Assembly (NCBI RefSeq): GCF_000003815.2 | Contig: NC_049988.1 | Span: forward strand, 2,566,168 to 2,630,167 | Length of the DNA stretch: 64,000 nt | Source: Branchiostoma floridae | Lineage: Eukaryota; Chordata; Leptocardii; Amphioxiformes; Branchiostomatidae | Direction: 5' to 3' | Shown: positions 9,801 through 17,111 of the stretch, piece after piece | Layout: every line of letters starts with the position of its first letter | Numbering within the stretch: position 1 is the stretch's first letter | The notes under the pieces: generated by a model | The model's database searches: none | What the model saw: only the letters and a program-made list of their open reading frames with translations | What the model was told of the DNA's origin: nothing | Translations under genes and position numbers: made by a program

Positions 9801-10856
9801 CCCCCTAGGAAGTTACGACAGGTTCAAGTACGACGGTCCACACAAGGAGAGGGACTGTGTGACTCTCTGGAAGCCCCAGAAGAGGGTTCCTCGTTGGTTC
9901 ATCAAGCCCTGCGAGAACAGCTACCCGTACATCTGCCAGCTGGGCACCGGTAAGCAAGTCCAGGGGTGCCTAAGTATGTGCACAAACCCTATGAGATTCG
10001 TACGAACCTTATATGTAATACGCACGAATCACTATTTGACACACACAAACCTTCCGCGATTTGCACGAACCTTTTGCGAAACCGGCAGACCACCACCGGG
10101 TCACGTGACATTACGTCATATGCATAAGGTTCGTGAAAATCGCATAAGGCTCGTGTGTATTACATAATGATTCATGCGAATCACATAAGGTCCGTACGTT
10201 TCCGCATAGTGAATCGTGCGTATCAAATAATGTTCGTACGAATCTTAAAGGGCTCGTGAAAATGCTTAGGCACACCTGAAGTCTAATGGCAAGTCTTTAT
10301 ATATGTACACTGGGTTTATCACGACATACGGAAGGACGCATTTCTATTCTTGGCGGCCAAGTAACCAGTTATTTATTGAAATTACCATGTTTTAGTTATA
10401 GATGCAGAATTGTAAACATATTCACGTCTTTTTACAATATCTGTACGTGTACAACAATACTTATGTACAGTATGTTTTTTTACAATACGTAAAGTTGTTA
10501 AAAAGCTTTGCTTAAATGTTCGTATTATATACTAGTATTGTACATGATTAGAAGTCTTCCAAAGTTGCAAACGTAGCATTTTAAAGCGTCATTGTTGTGT
10601 GCATAATTACCCATATTCCTAGTCTCTACCAGACTCCGGGTCGCTGTAAAACCGTAGATATGGGACAGATGGAGGAGTAAGCCGGCCAGAGAACTATAGC
10701 AGTTCGCGTGCTGTTCCCTAACCGGATATAGTTCTCTGACCAGCTTAGTCCTCTATTTGTCCCATTTCTACGGTTTTTGAGCGACCCGGAGTCTGGTAGA
10801 GACTAATATGTTCCATTTTCTAAAGACTGTGTCTTCCTTATACAGGCAACGGCTGA
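3412..10856 (+). CDS. Gene 1: mosaic lectin, F-type lectin + 3 EGF + C-type lectin domain (5' end missing)
   Basis: Spliced from eight exons: 3412-3598, 4517-4752, 5415-5540, 6971-7093, 7693-7818, 8638-8872, 9738-9949, 10846-10856. All have AG acceptors and GT donors and join in one frame to give 418 residues plus TGA. Order: F-type lectin domain (about residues 1-141), three calcium-binding EGF modules (142-266), C-type lectin-like domain (267-415), then a short tail. Junctions between domains are phase 1; the junctions inside the F-type and C-type domains are phase 2. This is the usual pattern of shuffled extracellular exons. The protein is expected to be secreted or on the cell surface and to bind carbohydrate, by family knowledge. 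The signal-peptide exon was not found; a 32-base candidate exon lies at 2845-2876. No transmembrane segment or cytoplasmic tail is visible. An AATAAA at 11032 fits the 3' end. The exact gene is not recognised, so no symbol is given. Confidence 0.88.
3836..3885. repeat. TG dinucleotide microsatellite
   Basis: A TG run with one TATG and one TTTG interruption, inside the intron between the two F-type lectin exons. Confidence 0.95.
4190..4350 (+). mobile_element. Probable LINE 3' tail
   Basis: The segment ends AAATAAACCAAATCAGATCA, a short-tandem tail typical of CR1/L2-like LINE 3' ends. It lies within the F-type lectin intron. No reverse transcriptase codes are retained, so the call rests on the tail alone. 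Confidence 0.4.
4517..4752 (+). CDS. Gene 1 exon: C-terminal half of F-type lectin domain
   Basis: Acceptor ATACAG, phase 2 in; donor GGTG|GTAAGC, phase 1 out. It encodes VVITNRRDCCSDRLNPF, which contains the family signature R-x-D-x4-R (R-R-D-C-C-S-D-R) with the vicinal cysteines that pack against the sugar in F-type lectins. It continues with CGGDH, MRGRYVGIHL and ILTLCEVQIFG, the usual domain end. Twenty-eight residues separate the binding histidine of the previous exon from the first arginine of the motif. All recognised fucose-binding positions are kept, so the domain looks functional. Confidence 0.92.
4753..5414. other. Gene 1 intron, nothing else recognised
   Basis: AT-rich intron between the F-type lectin domain and EGF module 1, with no repeat or gene seen. 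Confidence 0.6.
5415..5540 (+). CDS. Gene 1 exon: calcium-binding EGF module 1
   Basis: Acceptor GTGCAG, phase 1 in; donor ACTG|GTATGA, phase 1 out. The 42 codons open with DLDEC, the calcium-binding EGF signature. They carry the C-x-N-x4-F-x-C consensus for Asp/Asn beta-hydroxylation (CTNTPSSFTC) and six cysteines. It is a symmetric 1-1 exon. Confidence 0.92.
5560..6050. repeat. Degenerate tandem repeat of about 147 bases
   Basis: The phrase TTGATTTTGGGC...TTGAACTTGA recurs near 5690, 5837 and 5983, a spacing of about 147 bases, with diverged sequence between. It lies in the intron after EGF module 1 and stops near a 100-base gap. Confidence 0.7.
6118..6217. other. Assembly gap, 100 N
   Basis: Exactly 100 N, the usual placeholder for a gap of unknown size. 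Confidence 1.
6660..6759. other. Assembly gap, 100 N
   Basis: Exactly 100 N, in the same intron as the preceding gap, so an exon of gene 1 could be hidden. The joined frame does not require one. Confidence 1.
6971..7093 (+). CDS. Gene 1 exon: calcium-binding EGF module 2
   Basis: Acceptor TTGCAG, phase 1 in; donor GATG|GTCAGT, phase 1 out. The 41 codons open with DIDEC and include CTNNGGSFVCSC (hydroxylation consensus) and end LNADGLNCD. It is closely similar to module 3. Confidence 0.92.
7140..7640 (+). pseudogene. LINE 3' fragment with reverse-transcriptase C-terminal remnant
   Basis: ERTCKV on one frame and then VENETHFISNCLVYDQER on the next match the C-terminal Cys/His region common at the end of LINE ORF2 proteins (R-x-C-K-x-C ... 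E-x-E-x-H-F ... C-x-x-Y-x-x-x-R). A frameshift and a TAG lie between the two halves, and one cysteine of the pair is arginine. A stop follows about 70 codons later, then AT-rich sequence. It is a dead, 5'-truncated insertion in the intron between EGF modules 2 and 3. Confidence 0.65.
7693..7818 (+). CDS. Gene 1 exon: calcium-binding EGF module 3
   Basis: Acceptor TTACAG, phase 1 in; donor TTGG|GTGAGT, phase 1 out. The 42 codons open with DVNEC and include CTNNRGSFVCSC and LNADGLNCD. A long run shared with module 2 at the DNA level points to a local exon duplication. Confidence 0.92.
7819..8637. other. Gene 1 intron with a pyrimidine-rich unassigned segment
   Basis: From about 7880 to 8450 the + strand is rich in C and T, with several CTCTCC and TTCTTCC runs. 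Overlapping open frames are low-complexity shadows. Its origin is unknown; it may be an old repeat. Confidence 0.5.
8638..8872 (+). CDS. Gene 1 exon: first half of C-type lectin-like domain
   Basis: Acceptor CCCCAG, phase 1 in; donor AAAG|GTAAAT, phase 2 out. It encodes DCGVLYPG, then KCFW, then SAALQACQGHGGTLIMI and DHATQTAILDHL, matching the first half of a CTLD (W/A..C...gg.L..i). The extra N-terminal cysteine pair (DCG and KCF) makes this a long-form CTLD. Confidence 0.9.
8882..9421 (-). mobile_element. Complete tRNA-derived SINE with target-site duplication
   Basis: On the minus strand the head (9411 down to about 9340) has an A-box-like TGGCACGATCGG and a B box GGTTCAAATCC, the two parts of a pol III promoter. 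About 400 bases of body follow, including CTTGGGAAAGGAACTTTACA, then an A tail of about 15 (T run on + at 8892-8905). The 10-base direct repeat ATCTCGATAT flanks it on both sides (8882-8891 and 9412-9421), marking a full insertion. It lies antisense in the CTLD intron of gene 1. Confidence 0.88.
9738..9949 (+). CDS. Gene 1 exon: second half of C-type lectin-like domain
   Basis: Acceptor TTGTAG, phase 2 in; donor ACCG|GTAAGC, phase 1 out. It encodes FWMGLDDLN (the WIGL motif), LWNDGTPL, RDCVTLW and PCENSYPYICQ, which supply the last three conserved cysteines. The EPN or QPD tripeptide of classical sugar-binding CTLDs is replaced by DGPHKE, and the usual second WND before the fifth cysteine is WFIKPC. 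The domain probably does not bind sugar through calcium in the mannose/galactose manner; this is inference from missing motifs. Confidence 0.9.
9961..10278. mobile_element. Miniature TIR element (hAT-like ends), 318 bases
   Basis: It starts CAGGGGTGCCTAAG and ends CTTAGGCACACCTG, inverted repeats that continue imperfectly for about 100 bases through units such as GATTCGTACGAACC and CGCACGAATCA. AAGTC flanks both sides (9956-9960 and 10279-10283). The CAGGGGTG end resembles hAT, but hAT elements normally duplicate 8 bases, so family assignment is open. It begins 11 bases after the CTLD exon donor. Confidence 0.75.
10620..10805. mobile_element. 186-base near-perfect hairpin element
   Basis: TAGTCTCTACCAGACTCCGG at the left is exactly matched in reverse at the right end, and the inverted match continues with few changes for most of about 80 bases per arm around a short centre. 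It is probably a foldback MITE. It lies in the last intron, about 40 bases before the terminal exon acceptor. Confidence 0.85.
10846..10856 (+). CDS. Gene 1 terminal exon, last residues and stop
   Basis: Acceptor TATACAG; the base left over from the previous exon completes a glycine, followed by Asn, Gly and TGA. Only eight coding bases precede the stop, and the rest of the exon is 3' untranslated. Confidence 0.75.
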
Positions 10857-11055
10857 GCCGAATGAGACAACGACGTATGCTGACGTCAGACTCACAACAT
10901 CGCAATGACGTCAAACCATCAGCTCTTTGTTTTTTCTTCGTTTCAAAGCACTACATTTTTAGATATTCTGGTGTGGTATAATTCTAAACGAAACTGTATA
11001 AATTGTCATTTCATCATTCACCATTGTAGTAAATAAAGTAATTCCTCTATTACAT
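10857..11055 (+). terminator. Gene 1 3' untranslated region with poly(A) signal
   Basis: AATAAA at 11032-11037 lies about 175 bases after the stop codon, followed by T-rich sequence. The cleavage site near 11050 is inferred. Confidence 0.6.
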
Positions 11056-11225
11056 TCCCTGCATAAGCTCCATACTTAAACGTATCAATACATTCGTAAA
11101 GTTCTATGTTATGTTCAGATCTAACGCGTAACGATGTTCTAACATTTGTCGTGTTGCTTATTGTCTAATACCAGACGATAGGTTGTTGAATTAAGATTTG
11201 TTATGGTGTAATTATAATCATAATA

Positions 11226-11460
11226 GAGGTAGACGCTGTGCCATTTAAATATGCATAGCTTTATCACATAAGTACATTTTAGATACAGGCACACAATGTC
11301 CTTCTTATGACGGATATCACGCCAAGTTTACTTGATGAAAAGTTGACAACATCCAGGTTGTGCGTTTTCTTGACTTTTGGAAGATAGCAAGTATTGGAAT
11401 GGTGATTCTGTCATAGAGGTAGACGCTGTGCCAATAGAACATGCATAACTTTATTATATT
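11226..11460. repeat. 165-190-base repeat family, first copy
   Basis: It contains GAGGTAGACGCTGTGCC twice (11226 and 11416), 190 bases apart, with ACAGGCACACAATGTCC and GAAAAGTTGAC between. The same unit recurs at 14820-15424 and 22415-22710. Confidence 0.8.
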
Positions 11461-11559
11461 TCAGCCATACATAGTATGGTGAAATATATTGTATTCGTAA
11501 TGTTTCTTCTTTCTTTCTTCTTCTTTCTCCTGTCAAATCTTCAAAGTGATTCATCTCCG

Positions 11560-12310
11560 CCGTTCCTGGACCGAATGATCTGAAATTTGGCACAGGGGTA
11601 GAATGGGCCAATACCTTGAGGTTTTTTTCTCAGTTTTTTCATATCTGCCTCTAAAATGATTTTATTGACATTTTTTGGTCAATTTTAGACCAAAACTGTA
11701 TATTTTGGCCCCTGTACCCTGGTATTACAACCAAATGAGCTGAAATTTGACAGAGATGTGCCTTGATAATGCCCCCATATAAATTCGATAACACTTTTGG
11801 TGTACAGTACAACAAAATGCTTATTTTTGCGATTTTTTGACCAATTTTTGACCAAAAAAGGACACTTTTGGCCCCTGTACCCTGGTATTACAACCAAATG
11901 AGCTGAAATTTGACAGAGATGTGCCTTGATAATGCCCCCATATAAATTCAATAACACTTTCGGTGTACAGTTCAACAAAATGCTTATTTTTGCGATTTTT
12001 TGACCAATTTTTGACCAAAAAAGGACACTTTTGGCTCCTGTACCTTGGTATTGCAACCGAATGAGCTGAAATTTGACACAGATGTGCCTTGATAATCCCT
12101 TCATATAAATTCAATAACACTTTTGGTGTACAGTGCAACAAAATGCTTATTTTTGCGATTTTTGGCCAATTTTTGACCAAAAAAGGACACTTTTGGCTCC
12201 TGTTCCCTGGTATTACAATTAAATGACCTGAAATTTGGTATAGATAGGCATTATATACTTGGTAACAAGATTCAAGTAAAATTTTTGACATAAACAACTT
12301 TAAAATGATT
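11560..12310. repeat. Tandem repeat of about 163 bases, four to five units
   Basis: TGTACCCTGGTATTACAA or a close variant recurs near 11715, 11877, 12039 and 12200. Each unit also has ACCAATTTTTGACCAAAAAA and GAAATTTGACAGAGATGTG. Because 163 is one more than a multiple of three, frames drift between units; the long minus-strand open frames here are repeat artefacts. Confidence 0.88.
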
Positions 12311-12815
12311 AATTTTGGCACTTTTCTGAGGGGAAATTTGTTTTCTTTTGGCCTCCTGACGTGACCTTCCGTGACCCCGCACAGAGCCACACCTGTGCGC
12401 GTCAGCCGGTGAGTTAATTGAATCAAAGACCTAGCCAATCAGCGAAGAGGAGGCCAAAGGCTAATTAATATTCATAAGCGGGGCCTCATGATCCCGTATA
12501 TAGCAGTGTTCCTGCCAGGGGGAGCAAAGCCCGCTTAAGGCTCTCGCATTTTAGACTATTCAGAAGGCTTTATATTGTATCAGTTCTTAGGGGCATATCT
12601 ATGATAATCGCAGCAGTCACTTAACTTCTCTTCAGGAGTTTAGCGTAACACTATTTCAGGTCAAACCGTCAAAGGCAACTAAAAACAAACTTTAACGTTA
12701 CTGAGTTCAAGAGTACTTATAACTTGTTATCCGAAGTTGAAACGCTAGCGATGGTATTTTCGCTGCGCTGTTAGCTCCGTGCGACTGTTGTTGACGGTCT
12801 TATAACGGTATATTT
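12190..12815. repeat. Local duplication, copy 1
   Basis: It shares ordered blocks with 12819-13570: TTTGGTATAGATAGGCAT, CAATCAGCGAAGAGGA, GCTAATTAATATTCATAAGC, GCATTTTAGACTATT and TTGACGGTCT. It starts as the last unit of the 163-base array. Confidence 0.8.
12430..12510 (+). promoter_or_regulatory. Promoter-like motif cluster (CCAAT and TATATA)
   Basis: AGCCAATCAGCG (12433 region) is followed about 60 bases on by CCCGTATATAGCAGTG. The spacing resembles a CCAAT/TATA promoter, but no transcript start or downstream gene is visible. The duplicated copy keeps the CCAAT part and loses the TATA-like part. Confidence 0.25.
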
Positions 12816-12818
12816 TGC

Positions 12819-13570
12819 ACCCCTGTACCCTGGTATGAGTAACATTTGGTATAGATAGGCATAAGATAGTCGGTAAAATGATCCAAGTAAAATTTTTGGC
12901 ATAAAGTACTGTAAAAGGCTTAATTACAGCACTTTTTTTGGGGGGAAATTGGTTTTCTTTCGTTCTCCATGCCATGACCTTTCGGACGTTCACCCCACAG
13001 AGCCGACATCTGCACCTGCGTCTAGCCGGCAGGAAGAGTTAATTCAATTAATGGTTCAGCCAATCAGCGAAGAGGAAAGCGAAGGCTAATTAATATTCAT
13101 AAGCGGGACCACACAATACGTTAACTTGAAGACTCAGGCCGTACAGACTTCTCGCCAGGATTTTTTCAAAGCGTCGGACAGGGGTCCGGGGGCCGCCGAA
13201 TGTCCCTGGCGGGGTCCAGGGGCAGGGCCACTGTGGGGGGGGGGGGGGGACCCAGGTGGGCGAAGCCCCCCCGGAAGCTCTTGCATTTTAGACTATTGAG
13301 AAGGCTTCTTTTATCAGTTTTTTTAGGGCCATATCTACGATAATCGTAGCAGTCACTTACTTCTCTTCAGCAGTTTGACTTTAAAATATTTCGGGTCAAA
13401 GCTTCAAAGACAACTAAAACCTCATAAACAACAAACTTTACTTAGCTCAACAGTATACTAAAGTATTGTACGGGTTGCCATCCTTAGTTGAAGCGCTTAT
13501 TTATAGCGCTAGTATCTTCGCTGCGCCGTTAGCCGCCGTGCGACTTTTGTTGACGGTCTGATATCCCTAC
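12819..13570. repeat. Local duplication, copy 2, with G-rich insertion
   Basis: It has the same block order as copy 1 but is longer, because of G-rich sequence at about 13126-13270 (GGGGTCCGGGGG and a run of about 14 G). That sequence is probably a fragment of another element. Confidence 0.75.
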
Positions 13571-14819
13571 GTCGCCGCCTCGCTGATATTCCCACGGACA
13601 TGTTTCAAGAAAAATACCCAGCAAAAAACGCTGTTCTGCGTCAAATTCTATTCTATAAAACATGTGGGACTCAATGTTACAGTCTAAATATTTTGTAGAA
13701 GCACCGCTGTAGGAAAGAAGGTCCAAGCAATGTAAAACATCACGTAGCATGAAGTTCGCTGTCAACTGGCACACAGCACATGACTGTTTGAAACTCTAAG
13801 TCTAATCAACAGCCGTGTTTGATTGATAGCCGGCGGTCCTTTGATGAAGTCGGCGAAAGGTGCGTTAGTTAGAAAATCTGCGTTTAGTTTTGATACGTAA
13901 TTATAAGTTAGACAGTGGCGAGAATGATTATTTTCTCATCAATATTCCTCTTCAGAATTATTTGAACTTAGTTGTACATCTAAACAATTGGCTTACCTGT
14001 GCAATGTTTATATGATTAATGATCAGTGTACTGAAATCATGTGTAACGTATGGCTCCTAGTCAATAGATCAGCATTTTCTCTATAGTGACCACCTGTCTA
14101 TAGTGGCCACATTTCCTAGTGCTGTTGTTTTTTGACATAAACTTTGAACATTTAAATTGTAAGTAACTTTAAACTGCCAGAGTTTCAGCCCAACAAAACA
14201 CTCTCAGCGCCAGGGTATGAACAGACTGACCAGACAGACGAAAATAAATCCTCGAACAAGGTTCAATCGTATCTTCCGGGTCTGGCAGGAAGTTGTTAAA
14301 CTAAAATAAGAATAGGCTCGATGGCTGGTTGCATACAAAGTAAAACAATTTAACAGTTTTACAGCTTGAAGAAAACAAACGCTCCTACAGTACCTGCACC
14401 TGCTTGATAATTATTAAATCGTATGCCCTACTTGAATAAAAAAAGTTCACTGCAATAATAAATGTACCCACATCACAAGGAGCTTATACTTTTTTAAACT
14501 TACACCTAGTTATCGTACTGAAAATTGTTAATGACATTACATGAAGTCATTCAACAATTTTCAGGCATGATGAAAATTTTCTGAATGGAAGGTGTGATTA
14601 TTGTCATTTTCTGAAAAATAGAAGCAAGCTCTGTTTTTACCTGGAATCAATTCACAATACCAGTCCACTTTGGGGATAATGTACTGTTAAGAGGATGTTC
14701 CATTTTTGCGCAGGGGTGATTTGGAACAGTCCAATATTGCGTGGGAAGGGGTATGGCTGAAATATGCTGTATTTGCTCTTAAGCAAATGTAGGCCTTTCT
14801 AGTTACTTATTACTTTTAT
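13571..14819. other. Intergenic DNA, no gene seen
   Basis: AT-rich. One short piece, 14079-14112 (TATAGTGACCACCTGTCTAT), matches the repeat family described at 60797. Nothing else is recognised. Confidence 0.5.
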
Positions 14820-15424
14820 ATCCAGGCACACAATGTCCTTCTGATGACAGGATCATACCAAGTTTACTCGGGGAAAAGTTGACCACATCCAGATTGTGAG
14901 CTTTCCTAAATGTTTGGAAGATAGCAAGTATTGGAATGGTGATTCTGTCATAGAGGTAGACGCTGTGCTATAAGAGCATACAAAGCTTTATTACTTATTA
15001 CATTTTCATATACAGGCACACAATGTCCTTCTTATGACAGAATTATACCATATGTACTTGAAAAGTTGACCACATCCAGATTGTGAGTTTTCCTGAGTAT
15101 TTGTAAGAGAGCGATTGTTTGAATGGTGATTCTGTGCCATTAGAATATGAAGAGTTTTATTACTTATTACCTTTATATACAGGCACACAATGTCCTTCGT
15201 ATGACAGAATCATACCAGGTTTACTTGGTGAAAAGTTGACCACATCCAGGTAGTGAGTTTTCCTGAGTTTTGGAAGATAGCAAGTATTGGAATGGTGTTT
15301 CTGTAATAGAGATAGACGATGTGCCAATAGCATATGCTTGTAGATTTATTACCTTTTTATACAGGTACACAATGTCCTTCTTATGACAGAATTATACCAG
15401 GTTTACTTGGTGAAAAGTTGAACA
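14820..15424. repeat. 165-190-base tandem repeat, four units
   Basis: CAGGCACACAATGTCC (or CAGGTACACAATGTCC) occurs at about 14824, 15015, 15181 and 15364. The last unit is cut off at GAAAAGTTGAACA (15424) by the composite element, and the rest of that unit resumes at 22415. Confidence 0.85.
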
Positions 15425-15536
15425 TATCTTTCCTGCGCTGTGATTGGCGATGCCTATATTAGGCGAAGACCCAATCCCATATAAAGGCAGGATAGACTAT
15501 TCACATGCAGTTTGACGGACTCCTCCCCACAGCCGG
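15425..15536 (+). promoter_or_regulatory. A1 end repeat with TATA-box promoter
   Basis: This terminal block contains ATTGG (reverse CCAAT) and CCATATAAAGGCAGG with TATAAA at 15480-15485. About 30 bases downstream is a pyrimidine/A start context (ACTATTCACATGC). It is kept unchanged in A2. It is likely the element's own pol II promoter, by motif and position only. Confidence 0.5.
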
Positions 15537-15548
15537 TTCGTCGACGCC

Positions 15549-15653
15549 ATGGCTACGGAAACACAGAAGATCCACAGAAAGACCGCCAGCAGGTTTTCGG
15601 GGTGTAGAAGAGAGACCGAGTATTTACCTCGTTTGCGTTTACAGGGAGTATAG
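15549..15653 (+). CDS. Small open frame downstream of the A1 promoter
   Basis: The first ATG after the TATA box, in a good context (GCCATGG), opens a 34-codon frame starting MATETQKIHRKTASRF and ending at TAG. It is basic and has no recognised domain. It could be the first exon of an element gene or simply leader sequence. Confidence 0.2.
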   Translation: MATETQKIHRKTASRFSGCRRETEYLPRLRLQGV

Positions 15654-15659
15654 AATTCG

Positions 15660-16444
15660 AAGATTGCCCTTTTAGTGTCATGAAGATTTCTTATTTTATT
15701 TTGCTTTGTGAAATTGCGAGAAGTTGTTGCTGCGTAGGGACGAATGTGAGTTGTCTGCGTTTTGCACGTGTATCGCTTTTTGTCATGCTGAGGTCCGTTC
15801 TTCTCGCAGACACTGGCGTGCCGGGCATTGTGTATGGGTTATGGAAGAAAGCATGCCTCACTGCGAGAATAGACGCTTATTTTGGGCGTTTGTTAGACAT
15901 CACAGGTATATGCAGTACTGTCTGAAAGGACGTCGACGGAGAAGGCAAGTGACACCGCCGGCACGGCCGACCCCAGCATGACTGACGCAGCAGCCTTGTG
16001 AATGAGCCGGACGTTCCATAGCAGAGCACCAGTAACACTGTTTTTGACAACGAGACTCACCAGGACAAGTCTGCGATATCTACGACCTTCTGGGAACGGG
16101 TAGGGAAAATTGCCGACAACAGAGAAGATAGAGTAGTTTCCTACGGGCGTAGGATTTACAAGCCAAGCAGGTACGCAAGGTTTTGAGCTCGCCGCCATTT
16201 TTGGCGTCTTGTGGAATTTTCCATTTTGATTTGTCTTCCTACGTTGGCTGTTTTTCTAGTGGATCTCTCGGCTGTTTTCTTTCTTGTTCCTTCATGATTT
16301 TATTTTCCTGTTTTCCCCTTTTGTATGATTATGGTGTGTTTTGTTGGTCAGCAACTATTCTGTCGTTCATTTCGTTTAGCGCCTCGTAATTTGCATATGT
16401 TTGCGCATCGCACATGTTTCGCGTGCGCAGGTGTGAGTGATTCT
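15660..16444 (+). other. Composite element interior, unassigned
   Basis: Short open frames with no recognised domain. This stretch ends at a 667-base gap that may hide coding sequence. Confidence 0.5.
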
Positions 16445-17111
16445 NNNNNNNNNNNNNNNNNNNNNNNNNNNNNNNNNNNNNNNNNNNNNNNNNNNNNNNN
16501 NNNNNNNNNNNNNNNNNNNNNNNNNNNNNNNNNNNNNNNNNNNNNNNNNNNNNNNNNNNNNNNNNNNNNNNNNNNNNNNNNNNNNNNNNNNNNNNNNNNN
16601 NNNNNNNNNNNNNNNNNNNNNNNNNNNNNNNNNNNNNNNNNNNNNNNNNNNNNNNNNNNNNNNNNNNNNNNNNNNNNNNNNNNNNNNNNNNNNNNNNNNN
16701 NNNNNNNNNNNNNNNNNNNNNNNNNNNNNNNNNNNNNNNNNNNNNNNNNNNNNNNNNNNNNNNNNNNNNNNNNNNNNNNNNNNNNNNNNNNNNNNNNNNN
16801 NNNNNNNNNNNNNNNNNNNNNNNNNNNNNNNNNNNNNNNNNNNNNNNNNNNNNNNNNNNNNNNNNNNNNNNNNNNNNNNNNNNNNNNNNNNNNNNNNNNN
16901 NNNNNNNNNNNNNNNNNNNNNNNNNNNNNNNNNNNNNNNNNNNNNNNNNNNNNNNNNNNNNNNNNNNNNNNNNNNNNNNNNNNNNNNNNNNNNNNNNNNN
17001 NNNNNNNNNNNNNNNNNNNNNNNNNNNNNNNNNNNNNNNNNNNNNNNNNNNNNNNNNNNNNNNNNNNNNNNNNNNNNNNNNNNNNNNNNNNNNNNNNNNN
17101 NNNNNNNNNNN
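16445..17111. other. Assembly gap, 667 N
   Basis: A gap of estimated size at the left edge of the 60-65-base minisatellite, as expected where repeats collapse. Confidence 1.

Noticed and set aside
11685-12438. Minus-strand frames of 139 and 205 codons
   Set aside because: They cover the 163-base tandem repeat; peptide repetition follows the DNA repeat, and there is no domain or splice context.
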